A stretch of 7,359 bases of DNA, taken from contig CAZJBT010000108.1 in NCBI GenBank assembly GCA_964544345.1, positions 1 to 7,359 on the forward strand, given 5' to 3'. The stretch's first letter is position 1, and each line of letters begins with the position of its first letter. The translations under genes and the position numbers were made by a program. The notes beneath the pieces are model-generated. The model made no database searches. It was not told the origin of the DNA and worked only from the letters and a program-made list of their open reading frames with translations. This document shows, piece by piece, positions 1 through 5,740 of this stretch. This DNA comes from CAKTOF01 sp964544345. GTDB taxonomy: Bacteria; Bacillota; Clostridia; Oscillospirales; Oscillospiraceae.

Positions 1-43
1 CGACCTGTGCGTCGGAGAAAACACCGCTCGGCCTGTAAACGTG

Positions 44-72
44 CGCCTTGTCCGCCATCAGCGGACAAGGCG
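44..72. repeat. 12-bp perfect inverted repeat (hairpin)
   Basis: The arms 44-55 and 61-72 are perfect reverse complements (CGCCTTGTCCGC) separated by the 5-nt loop CATCA. No T-run follows on either strand, so it is not a standard intrinsic terminator. It is the outermost of three hairpins downstream of the lipoprotein gene. Confidence 0.7.
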
Positions 73-77
73 TGCGC

Positions 78-91
78 TGCGGCAGGCCGCA
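78..91. repeat. short GC-rich hairpin between two larger hairpins
   Basis: TGCGG at 78-82 and CCGCA at 87-91 can pair around a 4-nt loop. Alone this would be unremarkable. It is listed because it fills the space between the hairpins at 44-72 and 98-128 and completes a cluster of three stem-loops. Confidence 0.4.
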
Positions 92-97
92 ATTCCT

Positions 98-128
98 TGT
101 CAAAGAACCCCTGCGGGGTTCTTTGACA
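98..128 (-). terminator. perfect 14-bp hairpin after the lipoprotein gene
   Basis: TGTCAAAGAACCCC (98-111) pairs perfectly with 115-128 around the loop TGC. It begins about 10 nt beyond the lipoprotein stop codon, where a terminator is expected. Neither strand has a U-tract after the stem, so it may be a 3' stabilising hairpin or a dispersed palindromic repeat instead of a true intrinsic terminator. The hairpin is seen directly; its role is inferred. Confidence 0.55.
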
Positions 129-138
129 GCCTCAGCGG

Positions 139-1023
139 TCAAGCGATCATCTCCGCGCCGACCTCATAGCGCCACACGCCGTTTTCACGCGCGGCGGTGC
201 AGCCGTAGAGCGTGTAGGCAGCCAGGCCGCCGCGCCATTTGGTCAGGTCGAAGGTAAAAGCGTCCTCCGTCTGCTCCGTCACTGTCAGCTCGATGAGCAG
301 ACCGTCGGCAAAGTAGAGCGTCTCGCGGTCGATAAAGCCCTGCTCGCACAGCTCGTCAAACGCTCCAGTCAGCGGCTCGGCCCCATAGGCGCTCGACGCG
401 AGATAGACCAGCGCGTCCTTTTCGCCCTCTGTCAGATTGTCCGCGCGCGTTAGATCGAACGCCAGATACGTCAGATCCTCGTTGAGCGCCGTGTCCTTCT
501 CCCACAGCTCCGCGAGCGCCGCGAGATACAGCCCGACGCGGTCGTCCCGCTCCGAGAGGATCCGGAAATACGAAGCCTCCCCGATCTGCGCCGGGTATGT
601 CTCCATGACTCCGCCGCTGAAGCCGACCTCGACCATCTGGCCGGGCTGTACGCTCGCCTCGGTGCGCTTTCCCTCCGCGCTGTACACCGCGCTTCCCAGC
701 GGTACGGTGTAGAGCGCGCCCATCTCCGTGTCCGCGAGCAGCAAGCTCGTGTCCGTCACCTGCATGACCCGCCCCGTCAGCGTGTCGGGCACATCCGGGA
801 TCGTGTCCGGCGCCGTACTGTCCTGCGGCGTCTCGACGTCCTGCGGCTCCGATAAGGGTTCACCGGTCGGGTCGTCCGACGAAATCGGTTCGCCCGGCGT
901 GAGCGGCGCGTCCGCCGTCTGGCGATCCGGTTCCTGTCCGTCCGGCGCATCACCGGCCGCCGCGCACGCCGCTGCCGTACACGCCGCAAAAAGTGCGAAA
1001 AGAATAGCCAAAGCTCGCTTCAT
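139..1023 (-). CDS. putative lipoprotein with Pro/Asp-rich linker and small beta domain
   Basis: This is a 294-residue exported protein of unknown function. The N-terminus has KR followed by a hydrophobic stretch (residues 4-19) and cysteines at 15 and 20. FAAC and AAAC are both imperfect lipoboxes, so lipid anchoring is likely but not certain. Residues 21-82 form a low-complexity linker rich in Pro, Asp, Thr and Glu, as in cell-surface lipoproteins. Residues 83-155 look like a small beta-barrel, with a G-R-V-x-Q-V start, V-Q-P-G-Q-M-V-E-V-G-F-S-G and E-T-Y-P-A-Q-I. This resembles the DUF3221-like domain of clostridial lipoproteins, recalled from memory and not searched. Residues 160-294 are not recognised. 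The ATG at 1023 follows GGGGAGGAAGGAAT, a strong ribosome binding site. The gene has its own promoter and appears monocistronic. No catalytic motif is visible. Confidence 0.85.
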   Translation of the reverse strand: MKRALAILFALFAACTAAACAAAGDAPDGQEPDRQTADAPLTPGEPISSDDPTGEPLSEPQDVETPQDSTAPDTIPDVPDTLTGRVMQVTDTSLLLADTEMGALYTVPLGSAVYSAEGKRTEASVQPGQMVEVGFSGGVMETYPAQIGEASYFRILSERDDRVGLYLAALAELWEKDTALNEDLTYLAFDLTRADNLTEGEKDALVYLASSAYGAEPLTGAFDELCEQGFIDRETLYFADGLLIELTVTEQTEDAFTFDLTKWRGGLAAYTLYGCTAARENGVWRYEVGAEMIA

Positions 1024-1082
1024 ATTCCTTCCTCCCCTGGTTGTTCTGCCCCTTCAGACGCAGCGGAGAAGAAAAAGTTCCC

Positions 1083-1109
1083 AAAAAAGCAAGAGCGGCT
1101 GGCTTTTTT
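1083..1109. other. A/T-run hairpin in the lipoprotein leader
   Basis: AAAAAAGC (1083-1090) and GCTTTTTT (1102-1109) are inverted repeats with an 11-nt loop, just downstream of the -10 box on the minus strand. The stem is A-U rich and weak. It could be a leader structure or a weak terminator in either direction; the sequence does not decide between them. Confidence 0.35.
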
Positions 1110-1111
1110 CA

Positions 1112-1141
1112 AGTATAGTGCAGCGTCTCGGGCGCGGCCAA
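1112..1141 (-). promoter_or_regulatory. sigma-A-type promoter for the lipoprotein gene
   Basis: On the minus strand, TTGGCC (1136-1141) is followed after 18 nt by TATACT (1112-1117). The -10 matches consensus at 5 of 6 positions and the -35 at 3 of 6. It lies just past the terminator of the preceding SLH gene and about 90 nt before the lipoprotein ATG, which fits independent transcription. Confidence 0.6.
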
Positions 1142-1147
1142 CGTAAA

Positions 1148-1185
1148 ACCCCGGCAAATACCGCCGAAGCGATATCTGCCGGGGT
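1148..1185 (-). terminator. intrinsic terminator with UUCG tetraloop after the SLH gene
   Basis: On the minus strand a 17-bp stem (two G-U pairs, otherwise Watson-Crick) is closed by the stable C(UUCG)G tetraloop. The last stem T continues into a short run, GGGGTTTTACG. It sits about 40 nt past the SLH-protein stop codon and should end the DUF2156-GNAT-YbaK-SLH transcript. The T-run is short, so termination may rely on the very stable stem. Confidence 0.8.
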
Positions 1186-1226
1186 CGGTTCCCGGGGAGC
1201 TGCCCTTCTGTTCGGGCGCCCTTGCT

Positions 1227-3164
1227 TTACTTTTTGTAGCCCGTGACGCCGTTCGCGTCCATCCAGGTCTTTTTGGCCGCCATCAGCCGGTCGAGCGCGG
1301 GGTCGCGCCCTCCCTTCGATTCGGCCAGATAGGCCTGCACCGCGTACAGGTCGTTATAGGTTAGATACGGGTAGTCGTTCCCGCCGAATCTCCCCTCCGG
1401 ATCGACGCTGTAGTGTAGATTGGAGTCCGTGCGGATCCAGCTTCGCTCCGTGTCCCGGACGGCGAGCAGCATCCGGTCGGCCAGCGCCGCATACTTCTCG
1501 TCGCCCGACCAGTCCGCCAAATGGTACATCGTCAGCGCCTCAGCGAGCTGGTGGTTGAGCGAGGTATGCGTCTGCGTCCCGCCGGACGGGTTGTAGTAGT
1601 CCCAGACCAACCAGCCGCCCGATCTCGTCTCGGTGTGGTGCAGGCGCGTATAGTCCAGATAGAACGCGCCGTAGCGATCCAGCACCTGAGTGAAGCGCTC
1701 CGTTCCATAGGTCTGCTGCGCATCGAGGAACATATCGATCAGGTCGGTGTTGAACCGCGTGTCGAAAAAGCCGGAGCCGATCCCGTAGCTGCCGGAGAGC
1801 CATTCGCTTTCAGACTGCGTCGGGAAAAAGCCGATGTCATTCTGCCGGTCGGCCATGACATCCATCATCGCGCCGCCCAGATCATAGGCAAGCCGGTCAT
1901 ACCCCGTCAGCGCGAGCATGCTGCGGCACAAATACGCGTCGGGTATCGGATAGTAGACGTTCTCGCCGCTCGGCACATAGGTGTCCGGCGACGGCCAATA
2001 GTAGCCGTCAAAGCACCAGCGGCCCGAACCGGCGTTGGCGTAGCTCTTCCAGAGCGACGCGCAGCCGGAGCGGCTCCAGTTCAGCAGCGGCTCCGCCGCC
2101 TCCACGACCGTGAAGTCTGCGCACACGCCCTCCGCCGCCGCGCCTGCGCACAGCTCGATCCGGAATCCATCGCTCTCCGCCGTCACGCGGAGAAATCCGT
2201 TTTGATCCGGCAGATACGCGCGCGAGCCGCTCTCCATCAGCCGCCACGACTGCGGCGTCCATGCCATCCAGGCCGTGCCATCCGCGCCGTCAAAGACGAA
2301 AAACGTATCGGTATACACGCCCTCCTCCAGCGCCGTCCGCGTCCAGTCGCCGCCATCACAGCGCGAAAGCGTCCCGCCGGTCACGTTGATCGACGCGACC
2401 ACGGCGCCGGCCTCCGGCACGCCGGTCAGCGAGCCGAAGATCACACGGTCGCCGTTGCCGACAAGCGTCTCACGCCGCGTCAGGGCGCCGCCGTTCCACG
2501 CCGTTTCCGTCACGGCGCTCTGAAACAGAGTCACAGTGCGGCGCAGCGAAGGTTCGAGCAGGCGGGTCGCGACCGCGCTGGCTGCGCCGCGCGAAAGATT
2601 CGCATTCGGCCGGAACGATCCGGCCGCGTCGCCGCCGGTCAGTACGCCCGCGCGGTAGAGCCGGTAGACGTCCGCCCCGTAAGGGTCGCTTCGCTTTACG
2701 TCGGGCAGCGCGTCGTCCGGGATCTCGTTGATCTGCGGCAGCGCCGCATCCGGCAGCGCGCTGCCAAGCAGCACGGCCATTTCAGCGCGGGTGATCGCGC
2801 CGCTCCAGCTCGTCAGATCGGCCTTCAATCCGTGCTCCTCCGCGTAGGCTAGGCACGGCGTGAGCCAATCGCCGTTCTCCGGCGCGATCTCGTCATATCC
2901 CGTCTCATAGATACTGTGGACGCGGCAGGCGAGGATCAGCGCCGCAAGGCGCGAGAGGTTGGAGCGCACGCCGAAGTGCGTTTCGGTCTGGCCGATCATC
3001 AGGCCGAGATCATATGCCGCCTGCACATTGGCGGCGAAGGTACTGCCTGCCGGAACATCCTCAAAGCCGCACACGAGGCCGTCCGCCCCCGCCATCAGAG
3101 CCGTGGGCGCGAGCGCCAGCAGCAGAGCCAGCAGCAGGCAGGCCGATAAAATCCGTTTTCGCAT
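1227..3164 (-). CDS. secreted S-layer homology (SLH) domain protein
   Basis: This 645-residue cell-surface protein has a Sec signal peptide at residues 1-28 (MRKR, then a Leu/Ala-rich core, then an Ala-rich cleavage region). Three SLH repeats follow. They lie near 34-87 (F-E-D-V, Y-D-L-G-L-M-I-G, F-G-V-R-S-N-L-S-R), 100-138 (a divergent copy ending I-T-R-A-E-M-A) and 150-205 (D-V, Y-R-A-G-V-L-T-G, F-R-P-N-A-N-L-S-R). SLH repeats normally bind pyruvylated secondary cell-wall polymers. Residues 210-360 are probably beta-rich. Residues 400-640 are helical with many aromatic residues and the pattern H-T-S-L-N-H-Q-L-A-E-A-L near 533-543, suggesting an alpha/alpha-toroid like some polysaccharide epimerases, lyases or GH88-type enzymes. 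That assignment is tentative. A longer frame reaches 3365 but has no signal peptide at its start. The ATG at 3164 is preceded by AAGGAGG, which overlaps the stop codon of the YbaK-family gene, so the two are co-transcribed. Confidence 0.9.
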   Translation of the reverse strand: MRKRILSACLLLALLLALAPTALMAGADGLVCGFEDVPAGSTFAANVQAAYDLGLMIGQTETHFGVRSNLSRLAALILACRVHSIYETGYDEIAPENGDWLTPCLAYAEEHGLKADLTSWSGAITRAEMAVLLGSALPDAALPQINEIPDDALPDVKRSDPYGADVYRLYRAGVLTGGDAAGSFRPNANLSRGAASAVATRLLEPSLRRTVTLFQSAVTETAWNGGALTRRETLVGNGDRVIFGSLTGVPEAGAVVASINVTGGTLSRCDGGDWTRTALEEGVYTDTFFVFDGADGTAWMAWTPQSWRLMESGSRAYLPDQNGFLRVTAESDGFRIELCAGAAAEGVCADFTVVEAAEPLLNWSRSGCASLWKSYANAGSGRWCFDGYYWPSPDTYVPSGENVYYPIPDAYLCRSMLALTGYDRLAYDLGGAMMDVMADRQNDIGFFPTQSESEWLSGSYGIGSGFFDTRFNTDLIDMFLDAQQTYGTERFTQVLDRYGAFYLDYTRLHHTETRSGGWLVWDYYNPSGGTQTHTSLNHQLAEALTMYHLADWSGDEKYAALADRMLLAVRDTERSWIRTDSNLHYSVDPEGRFGGNDYPYLTYNDLYAVQAYLAESKGGRDPALDRLMAAKKTWMDANGVTGYKK

Positions 3165-3178
3165 GGGGCGCCTCCTTT

Positions 3179-3658
3179 TTATTCCTCCGGCGGCAGCTTG
3201 CACACATCCACCCAGCCGGCGAAGCAGTCGGCCGCCTGTTCCAGCTCCGGGATAGTCAGCTCGATCGCCGAGTTGGCGCTGCCGCAGGCCGGGAACACCG
3301 TCTCGAAGCGGCGGAGCGATGCATCGAGGTAGACCGTCACGCCGTCTTTCACCGCGAACGGACACACGCCGCCGACGGCATGGCCGACGCGCGTCTCCGC
3401 CTCGTCGTGGGCAAGCATCTTTGCCTTGGTGTGGAACAGCTCTTTATACTTGTGATTGTCGATCTTCGCGTCGCCTGCGGCGACGACCAGCACCGTTTCG
3501 CCCGCAACGTCGAACGAGAGCGTCTTGGCGATGCGCTTGCCCTCGACGCCGAGCGCCTGCGCGGCCAGGTCGACCGTCGCCGAGCTGACGGGCAGCTCGC
3601 GCACGCGATCCGCCAGACCGAGCGGCGCGAGATAGGATCTTACTGCTTCAATTGCCAT
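3179..3658 (-). CDS. YbaK/EbsC family aminoacyl-tRNA deacylase
   Basis: This 159-residue protein matches the full length of the stand-alone YbaK/ProX editing domain, which in characterised members hydrolyses mischarged aminoacyl-tRNA such as Cys-tRNAPro or Ala-tRNAPro in the cytosol. Diagnostic features are K45 in R-I-A-K-T-L (the position of the conserved catalytic lysine of YbaK), V-G-H-A-V-G-G-V-C-P-F at 91-101, Y-L-D-A-S-L at 110-115, and the closing G-S-A-N-S-A-I-E-L at 126-134. The exact tRNA substrate cannot be read from the sequence. The ATG at 3658 follows AAGGAGGGGG, which overlaps the end of the GNAT gene 14 nt upstream. A similar 14-nt gap leads into the SLH gene, so this is an interior operon gene. 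Confidence 0.93.
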   Translation of the reverse strand: MAIEAVRSYLAPLGLADRVRELPVSSATVDLAAQALGVEGKRIAKTLSFDVAGETVLVVAAGDAKIDNHKYKELFHTKAKMLAHDEAETRVGHAVGGVCPFAVKDGVTVYLDASLRRFETVFPACGSANSAIELTIPELEQAADCFAGWVDVCKLPPEE

Positions 3659-3672
3659 TGGAACCCCCTCCT

Positions 3673-4551
3673 TCAGTCAAGCGCCAGGCCGAGATAGCCG
3701 TCCGTACGGCCGGCCAGGCGCTGTTTTTCATCCTCTTTCATCCAATGCGTCACGCCGTAGGGCTGAACGTCACCGAGCACGTCAAAGCCCGGCAGGTTCG
3801 GCAGATTGACGAGAAGCGTCTCAGCCGGGTACGCGCGCGCAATGGCCGCGAGCGCCGGCAGCGTCTGTTCCGGCGGGACGAGCAGCTCCTTGACGAGCAG
3901 CGCGCCGCTTTCGGCATATTCCACGCTCGCGCAGCCAAGCCTCCCGCCCATGTCAACAAGCAGCAGCTCACCGCGGTAGAGCCGCGCGACGTTCTTCTGA
4001 TGACGGACGTACCAGTCGCCGAACGACAGGTGAAAGCTGCCCGCCAGATATTGCTCGCGCAGGGCGTTATACGCCGCCGGGTCGGCCTCGCATACGGCGC
4101 CCGAGGGCGCCGGCAGCGCATCCGCCGCCAGCTCGAGCCGCCGGATTGAAAAGTTGCAATCGTCGTAGTCGATCGTGCGGAAAAAGCCGTAGAGCGACGG
4201 CTCGCCCGGCAGCAGCGTCATCACGCTGCGTCCCTGCGCGAGAAACGTCTGCTCGGCGAAGCGGAAAAGCTGCCGTCCGTAGCCGCGTCTGCGCACGGCC
4301 GGATCGGTGCCGAGCGCGTAAAAATAGACTGCGGGCAGCTTCTCCCCGCCGGGCAGCGTCTGCTCCACCGGGAAGCCGATGAGCATCGTCTGTACGACGC
4401 CGTCGTCATCCTCAAGCACCACCGTCCAGTCGTCGCTGTGCGTGTGGTCATAATAGGTATCGATGTATTCCCAGTCGTCGCCGAAGCTCATGCGCCACAG
4501 CTCGCGCTCGCGCGCGACATCATCCGGCCGGGATCGTCTCATGTGTGCCAT
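3673..4551 (-). CDS. GNAT family N-acetyltransferase, two-domain
   Basis: This 292-residue cytosolic protein has a GNAT domain in its N-terminal half. The acetyl-CoA pyrophosphate loop is R87-R88-R89-G90-Y91-G92 (R-x-x-G-x-G), after the beta-strand V-Y-F-Y-A-L-G-T at 75-82. The GNAT domain runs to about residue 140 with G-F-F-R at 122-125. Residues 141-292 form a second domain without an acetyl-CoA loop; the overall plan recalls Eis-like or tandem GNAT proteins. The acceptor is unknown. Start choice: the frame extends to a TTG at 4608 overlapping the preceding stop codon, but that extension translates the terminator palindrome. The ATG at 4551 has GGAGG 8 nt upstream and is preferred; an ATG at 4566 precedes the GGAGG and is less likely. 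The gene lies only 21 nt beyond the terminator stem, so it probably relies on read-through. Confidence 0.88.
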   Translation of the reverse strand: MAHMRRSRPDDVARERELWRMSFGDDWEYIDTYYDHTHSDDWTVVLEDDDGVVQTMLIGFPVEQTLPGGEKLPAVYFYALGTDPAVRRRGYGRQLFRFAEQTFLAQGRSVMTLLPGEPSLYGFFRTIDYDDCNFSIRRLELAADALPAPSGAVCEADPAAYNALREQYLAGSFHLSFGDWYVRHQKNVARLYRGELLLVDMGGRLGCASVEYAESGALLVKELLVPPEQTLPALAAIARAYPAETLLVNLPNLPGFDVLGDVQPYGVTHWMKEDEKQRLAGRTDGYLGLALD

Positions 4552-4564
4552 TGTCTTATCCTCC

Positions 4565-4598
4565 ATATAAAATTTCCCCGCCTGATCAGGCGGGGAAA
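4565..4598 (-). terminator. perfect palindromic intrinsic terminator inside the gene cluster
   Basis: Positions 4573-4598 form a perfect 26-bp palindrome with centre TGATCA. In RNA the minus strand folds as UUUCCCCGCCU, loop GAUC, AGGCGGGGAAA, and is followed by UUUUAUAU. It begins about 6 nt past the DUF2156 stop codon. All hallmarks of a strong Rho-independent terminator are present, yet the next gene starts 14 nt beyond the U-tract with no visible promoter of its own. Confidence 0.9.
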
Positions 4599-4604
4599 GA
4601 GCCG

Positions 4605-5528
4605 TCAAGCCCGCCAGACGGCGGTGTGCTTTTCGATCAGGAAATCCGGGTGGTAGGACTCCTTCGCCTTGCGCAGACCTCCGACACCCATGTCATCCTC
4701 GCGGTTCACCCAGCGCACCGTAGGATAGGTTTCCCGGATCAATCGCGCATACTCACGGTTGACGATGGCGTAGCTGCCCTGAATGGCGGCGTTCGCCTTT
4801 TCAAAGTGGACGTTATAGCTGTCCGCGCTCACCTGCTTGCCGAGTGCGAAGGCGACGGGAGAGCCGCCCGCGCGGATCAGGATGCCCTCAAGCCCGAGCG
4901 CGTCGAACTCGCGCATGGCCGTATGCAGGGCGATATCCTCGTCTTTCTGATCTTCTTCCTCCTCGCTGCCGGCGACCGTTTCAGCGGCGGCAGCGATCTG
5001 CCACTGGCGTTCAACGGCGAGACACTGATCCATATTTTCAGCCGTGACCGGTTCAGCCGTCCAGTCCGGGAAGTTCTGCACGAAGCGGTTGATGTGGTTG
5101 CGCTTGGCCTGGAGCTTCTTGCCGGTCAGGCTGGAGAGCCTGTCCACGTCATAGACATAGTCAAAACTGTCGCGGTCGGCCTGATAGTCAAACCGGCCGG
5201 GAAAGAGCGTGTCCAACTCCTCGATCATCTCCGGCGTGACGCAGATCAGGCGGAAAACCGGCACGCCGCGCTCGATGGCGTCGGCTCGCAGGGCTTCAAT
5301 GACGGGCTTCTTTTCGCCCTCGCCCATCGGGTAGAGATACGCAACGCCGTACGGGCCGTTCATCTGCCCGAGCACGCAGCCGCCGAGGCGCGCAACGCGG
5401 ATGCCATAGGCCTGCCGCCAGGTGTAGAGCACGATGAAGGTCATTTCACAGCTCCGCGTTCCGGTGGGAAACAGGAGCGCTTCGATCCACTGTCGGTCTT
5501 CTATCGTTGGTTCTTTAAAGTCAATCAT
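4605..5528 (-). CDS. DUF2156 (LPG_synthase_C-like) protein
   Basis: This 307-residue protein belongs to the DUF2156 family (Pfam LPG_synthase_C), related to the catalytic domain of MprF lysyl-phosphatidylglycerol synthase and made of two GNAT-like folds. Family features are Y-V-Y-D-V-D-R-L at 124-131, then L-T-G-K-K-L-Q-A-K-R-N-H-I-N-R-F at 134-149, and the C-terminal V-N-R-E-D-D-M-G-V-G-G-L-R-K-A-K-E-S-Y-H-P at 274-294. There is no transmembrane flippase region, so it is a soluble stand-alone form. Members are thought to transfer aminoacyl or acyl groups, but the substrate here is unknown. Residues 181-200 form an acidic insertion (E-E-E-E-D-Q-K-D-E-D) that is probably a loop. The ATG at 5528 follows GGAGGAG. 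An ATG at 5597 in the same frame lacks a binding site and would translate the structured leader. Confidence 0.9.
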   Translation of the reverse strand: MIDFKEPTIEDRQWIEALLFPTGTRSCEMTFIVLYTWRQAYGIRVARLGGCVLGQMNGPYGVAYLYPMGEGEKKPVIEALRADAIERGVPVFRLICVTPEMIEELDTLFPGRFDYQADRDSFDYVYDVDRLSSLTGKKLQAKRNHINRFVQNFPDWTAEPVTAENMDQCLAVERQWQIAAAAETVAGSEEEEDQKDEDIALHTAMREFDALGLEGILIRAGGSPVAFALGKQVSADSYNVHFEKANAAIQGSYAIVNREYARLIRETYPTVRWVNREDDMGVGGLRKAKESYHPDFLIEKHTAVWRA

Positions 5529-5536
5529 AATGTTCT

Positions 5537-5555
5537 CCTCCGCGCTGCACGGAGG
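5537..5555 (-). promoter_or_regulatory. hairpin sequestering the DUF2156 ribosome binding site
   Basis: On the minus strand CCTCCGTG and CGCGGAGG pair over 8 bp (one U-G) around loop CAG. The 3' arm contains most of the GGAGGAG ribosome binding site of the ATG at 5528, so the fold would block initiation. The pairing is seen in the sequence; its regulatory use is inferred. Confidence 0.5.
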
Positions 5556-5640
5556 GTGATCCTTTCGTAACTTTCCGAAGTCCCTTTCGTTTACCATGGC
5601 CGCAGATCATGGCAAAACGGCCATATACGCGCGGTGCGCG

Positions 5641-5691
5641 CATGGCCGGGAGTTCCATTTTCAGCGCGTCGATGCGCCGACATGCGCGGGT
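5641..5691 (-). repeat. hairpin repeat, copy A
   Basis: This is the minus-strand copy of a repeat also found at 7300-7356. The two share an identical 18-nt start (ACCCGCGCATGTCGGCGC) and then GCGCTGAA, AT, CCGG and CATG in the same order, about 21 of 28 positions. The variable centre is 6 nt here and 11 nt in copy B. The core folds as a hairpin (5664-5687: GCGC and GTCG arms, AT bulge). Confidence 0.6.
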
Positions 5692-5711
5692 GAGATCGCG
5701 GCTTAGCAGCT

Positions 5712-5740
5712 ATTTTACCGCAGCCGCGGTATAATGTCAA
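5712..5740 (-). promoter_or_regulatory. near-consensus promoter with operator-like dyad, upstream of DUF2156 gene
   Basis: On the minus strand TTGACA (5735-5740, perfect -35) is followed after exactly 17 nt by TAAAAT (5712-5717, 5 of 6 of the -10). The spacer carries the dyad TACCGC, GGCT, GCGGTA (5717-5732), which extends to 9-nt arms with one mismatch, a typical repressor-operator position. The -35 overlaps the stop codon of the preceding membrane-protein gene. Confidence 0.8.

Larger units (their letters stand above)
5529..5705 (-). promoter_or_regulatory. long structured 5' leader of the DUF2156 gene
   Basis: From the predicted start point near 5705 to the ATG is about 177 nt. It contains a repeat hairpin (5664-5687), a 12-bp hairpin with a 2-nt bulge (5619-5647), two alternative partners for segment 5619-5624 (5609-5613 and 5596-5601), and a stem covering the ribosome binding site (5537-5555). 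It matches no riboswitch class I recognise. It is the longest gene-free stretch of the window that shows internal structure. Confidence 0.5.

Noticed and set aside
1521..2852. 443-residue plus-strand open frame
   Set aside because: It lies antisense to the SLH gene, is rich in Arg/Ala/Val as expected from GC-rich complementary sequence, and shows no binding site or domain. The minus-strand frame has a signal peptide and SLH motifs.
3165..3365. 67-residue N-terminal extension of the SLH protein
   Set aside because: It overlaps the YbaK gene in another frame, is Arg/Gly-rich and would bury the signal peptide. The ATG at 3164 has an AAGGAGG site.
4545..5570. 341-residue plus-strand open frame
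   Set aside because: It is antisense to the DUF2156 gene, whose family motifs are clear. It begins inside the terminator region and has no convincing ribosome binding site.
5591..5683. 30-codon leader peptide on the minus strand (ATG in the repeat, copy A)
   Set aside because: No ribosome binding site precedes the ATG. In copy B the same ATG leads into a frame that runs into the next gene, so no peptide is conserved.
5730..5735. TATAAT on the plus strand as a -10 box
   Set aside because: There is no -35 at 16-18 nt upstream and no plus-strand gene to serve. The sequence is explained by the minus-strand promoter spacer and dyad.
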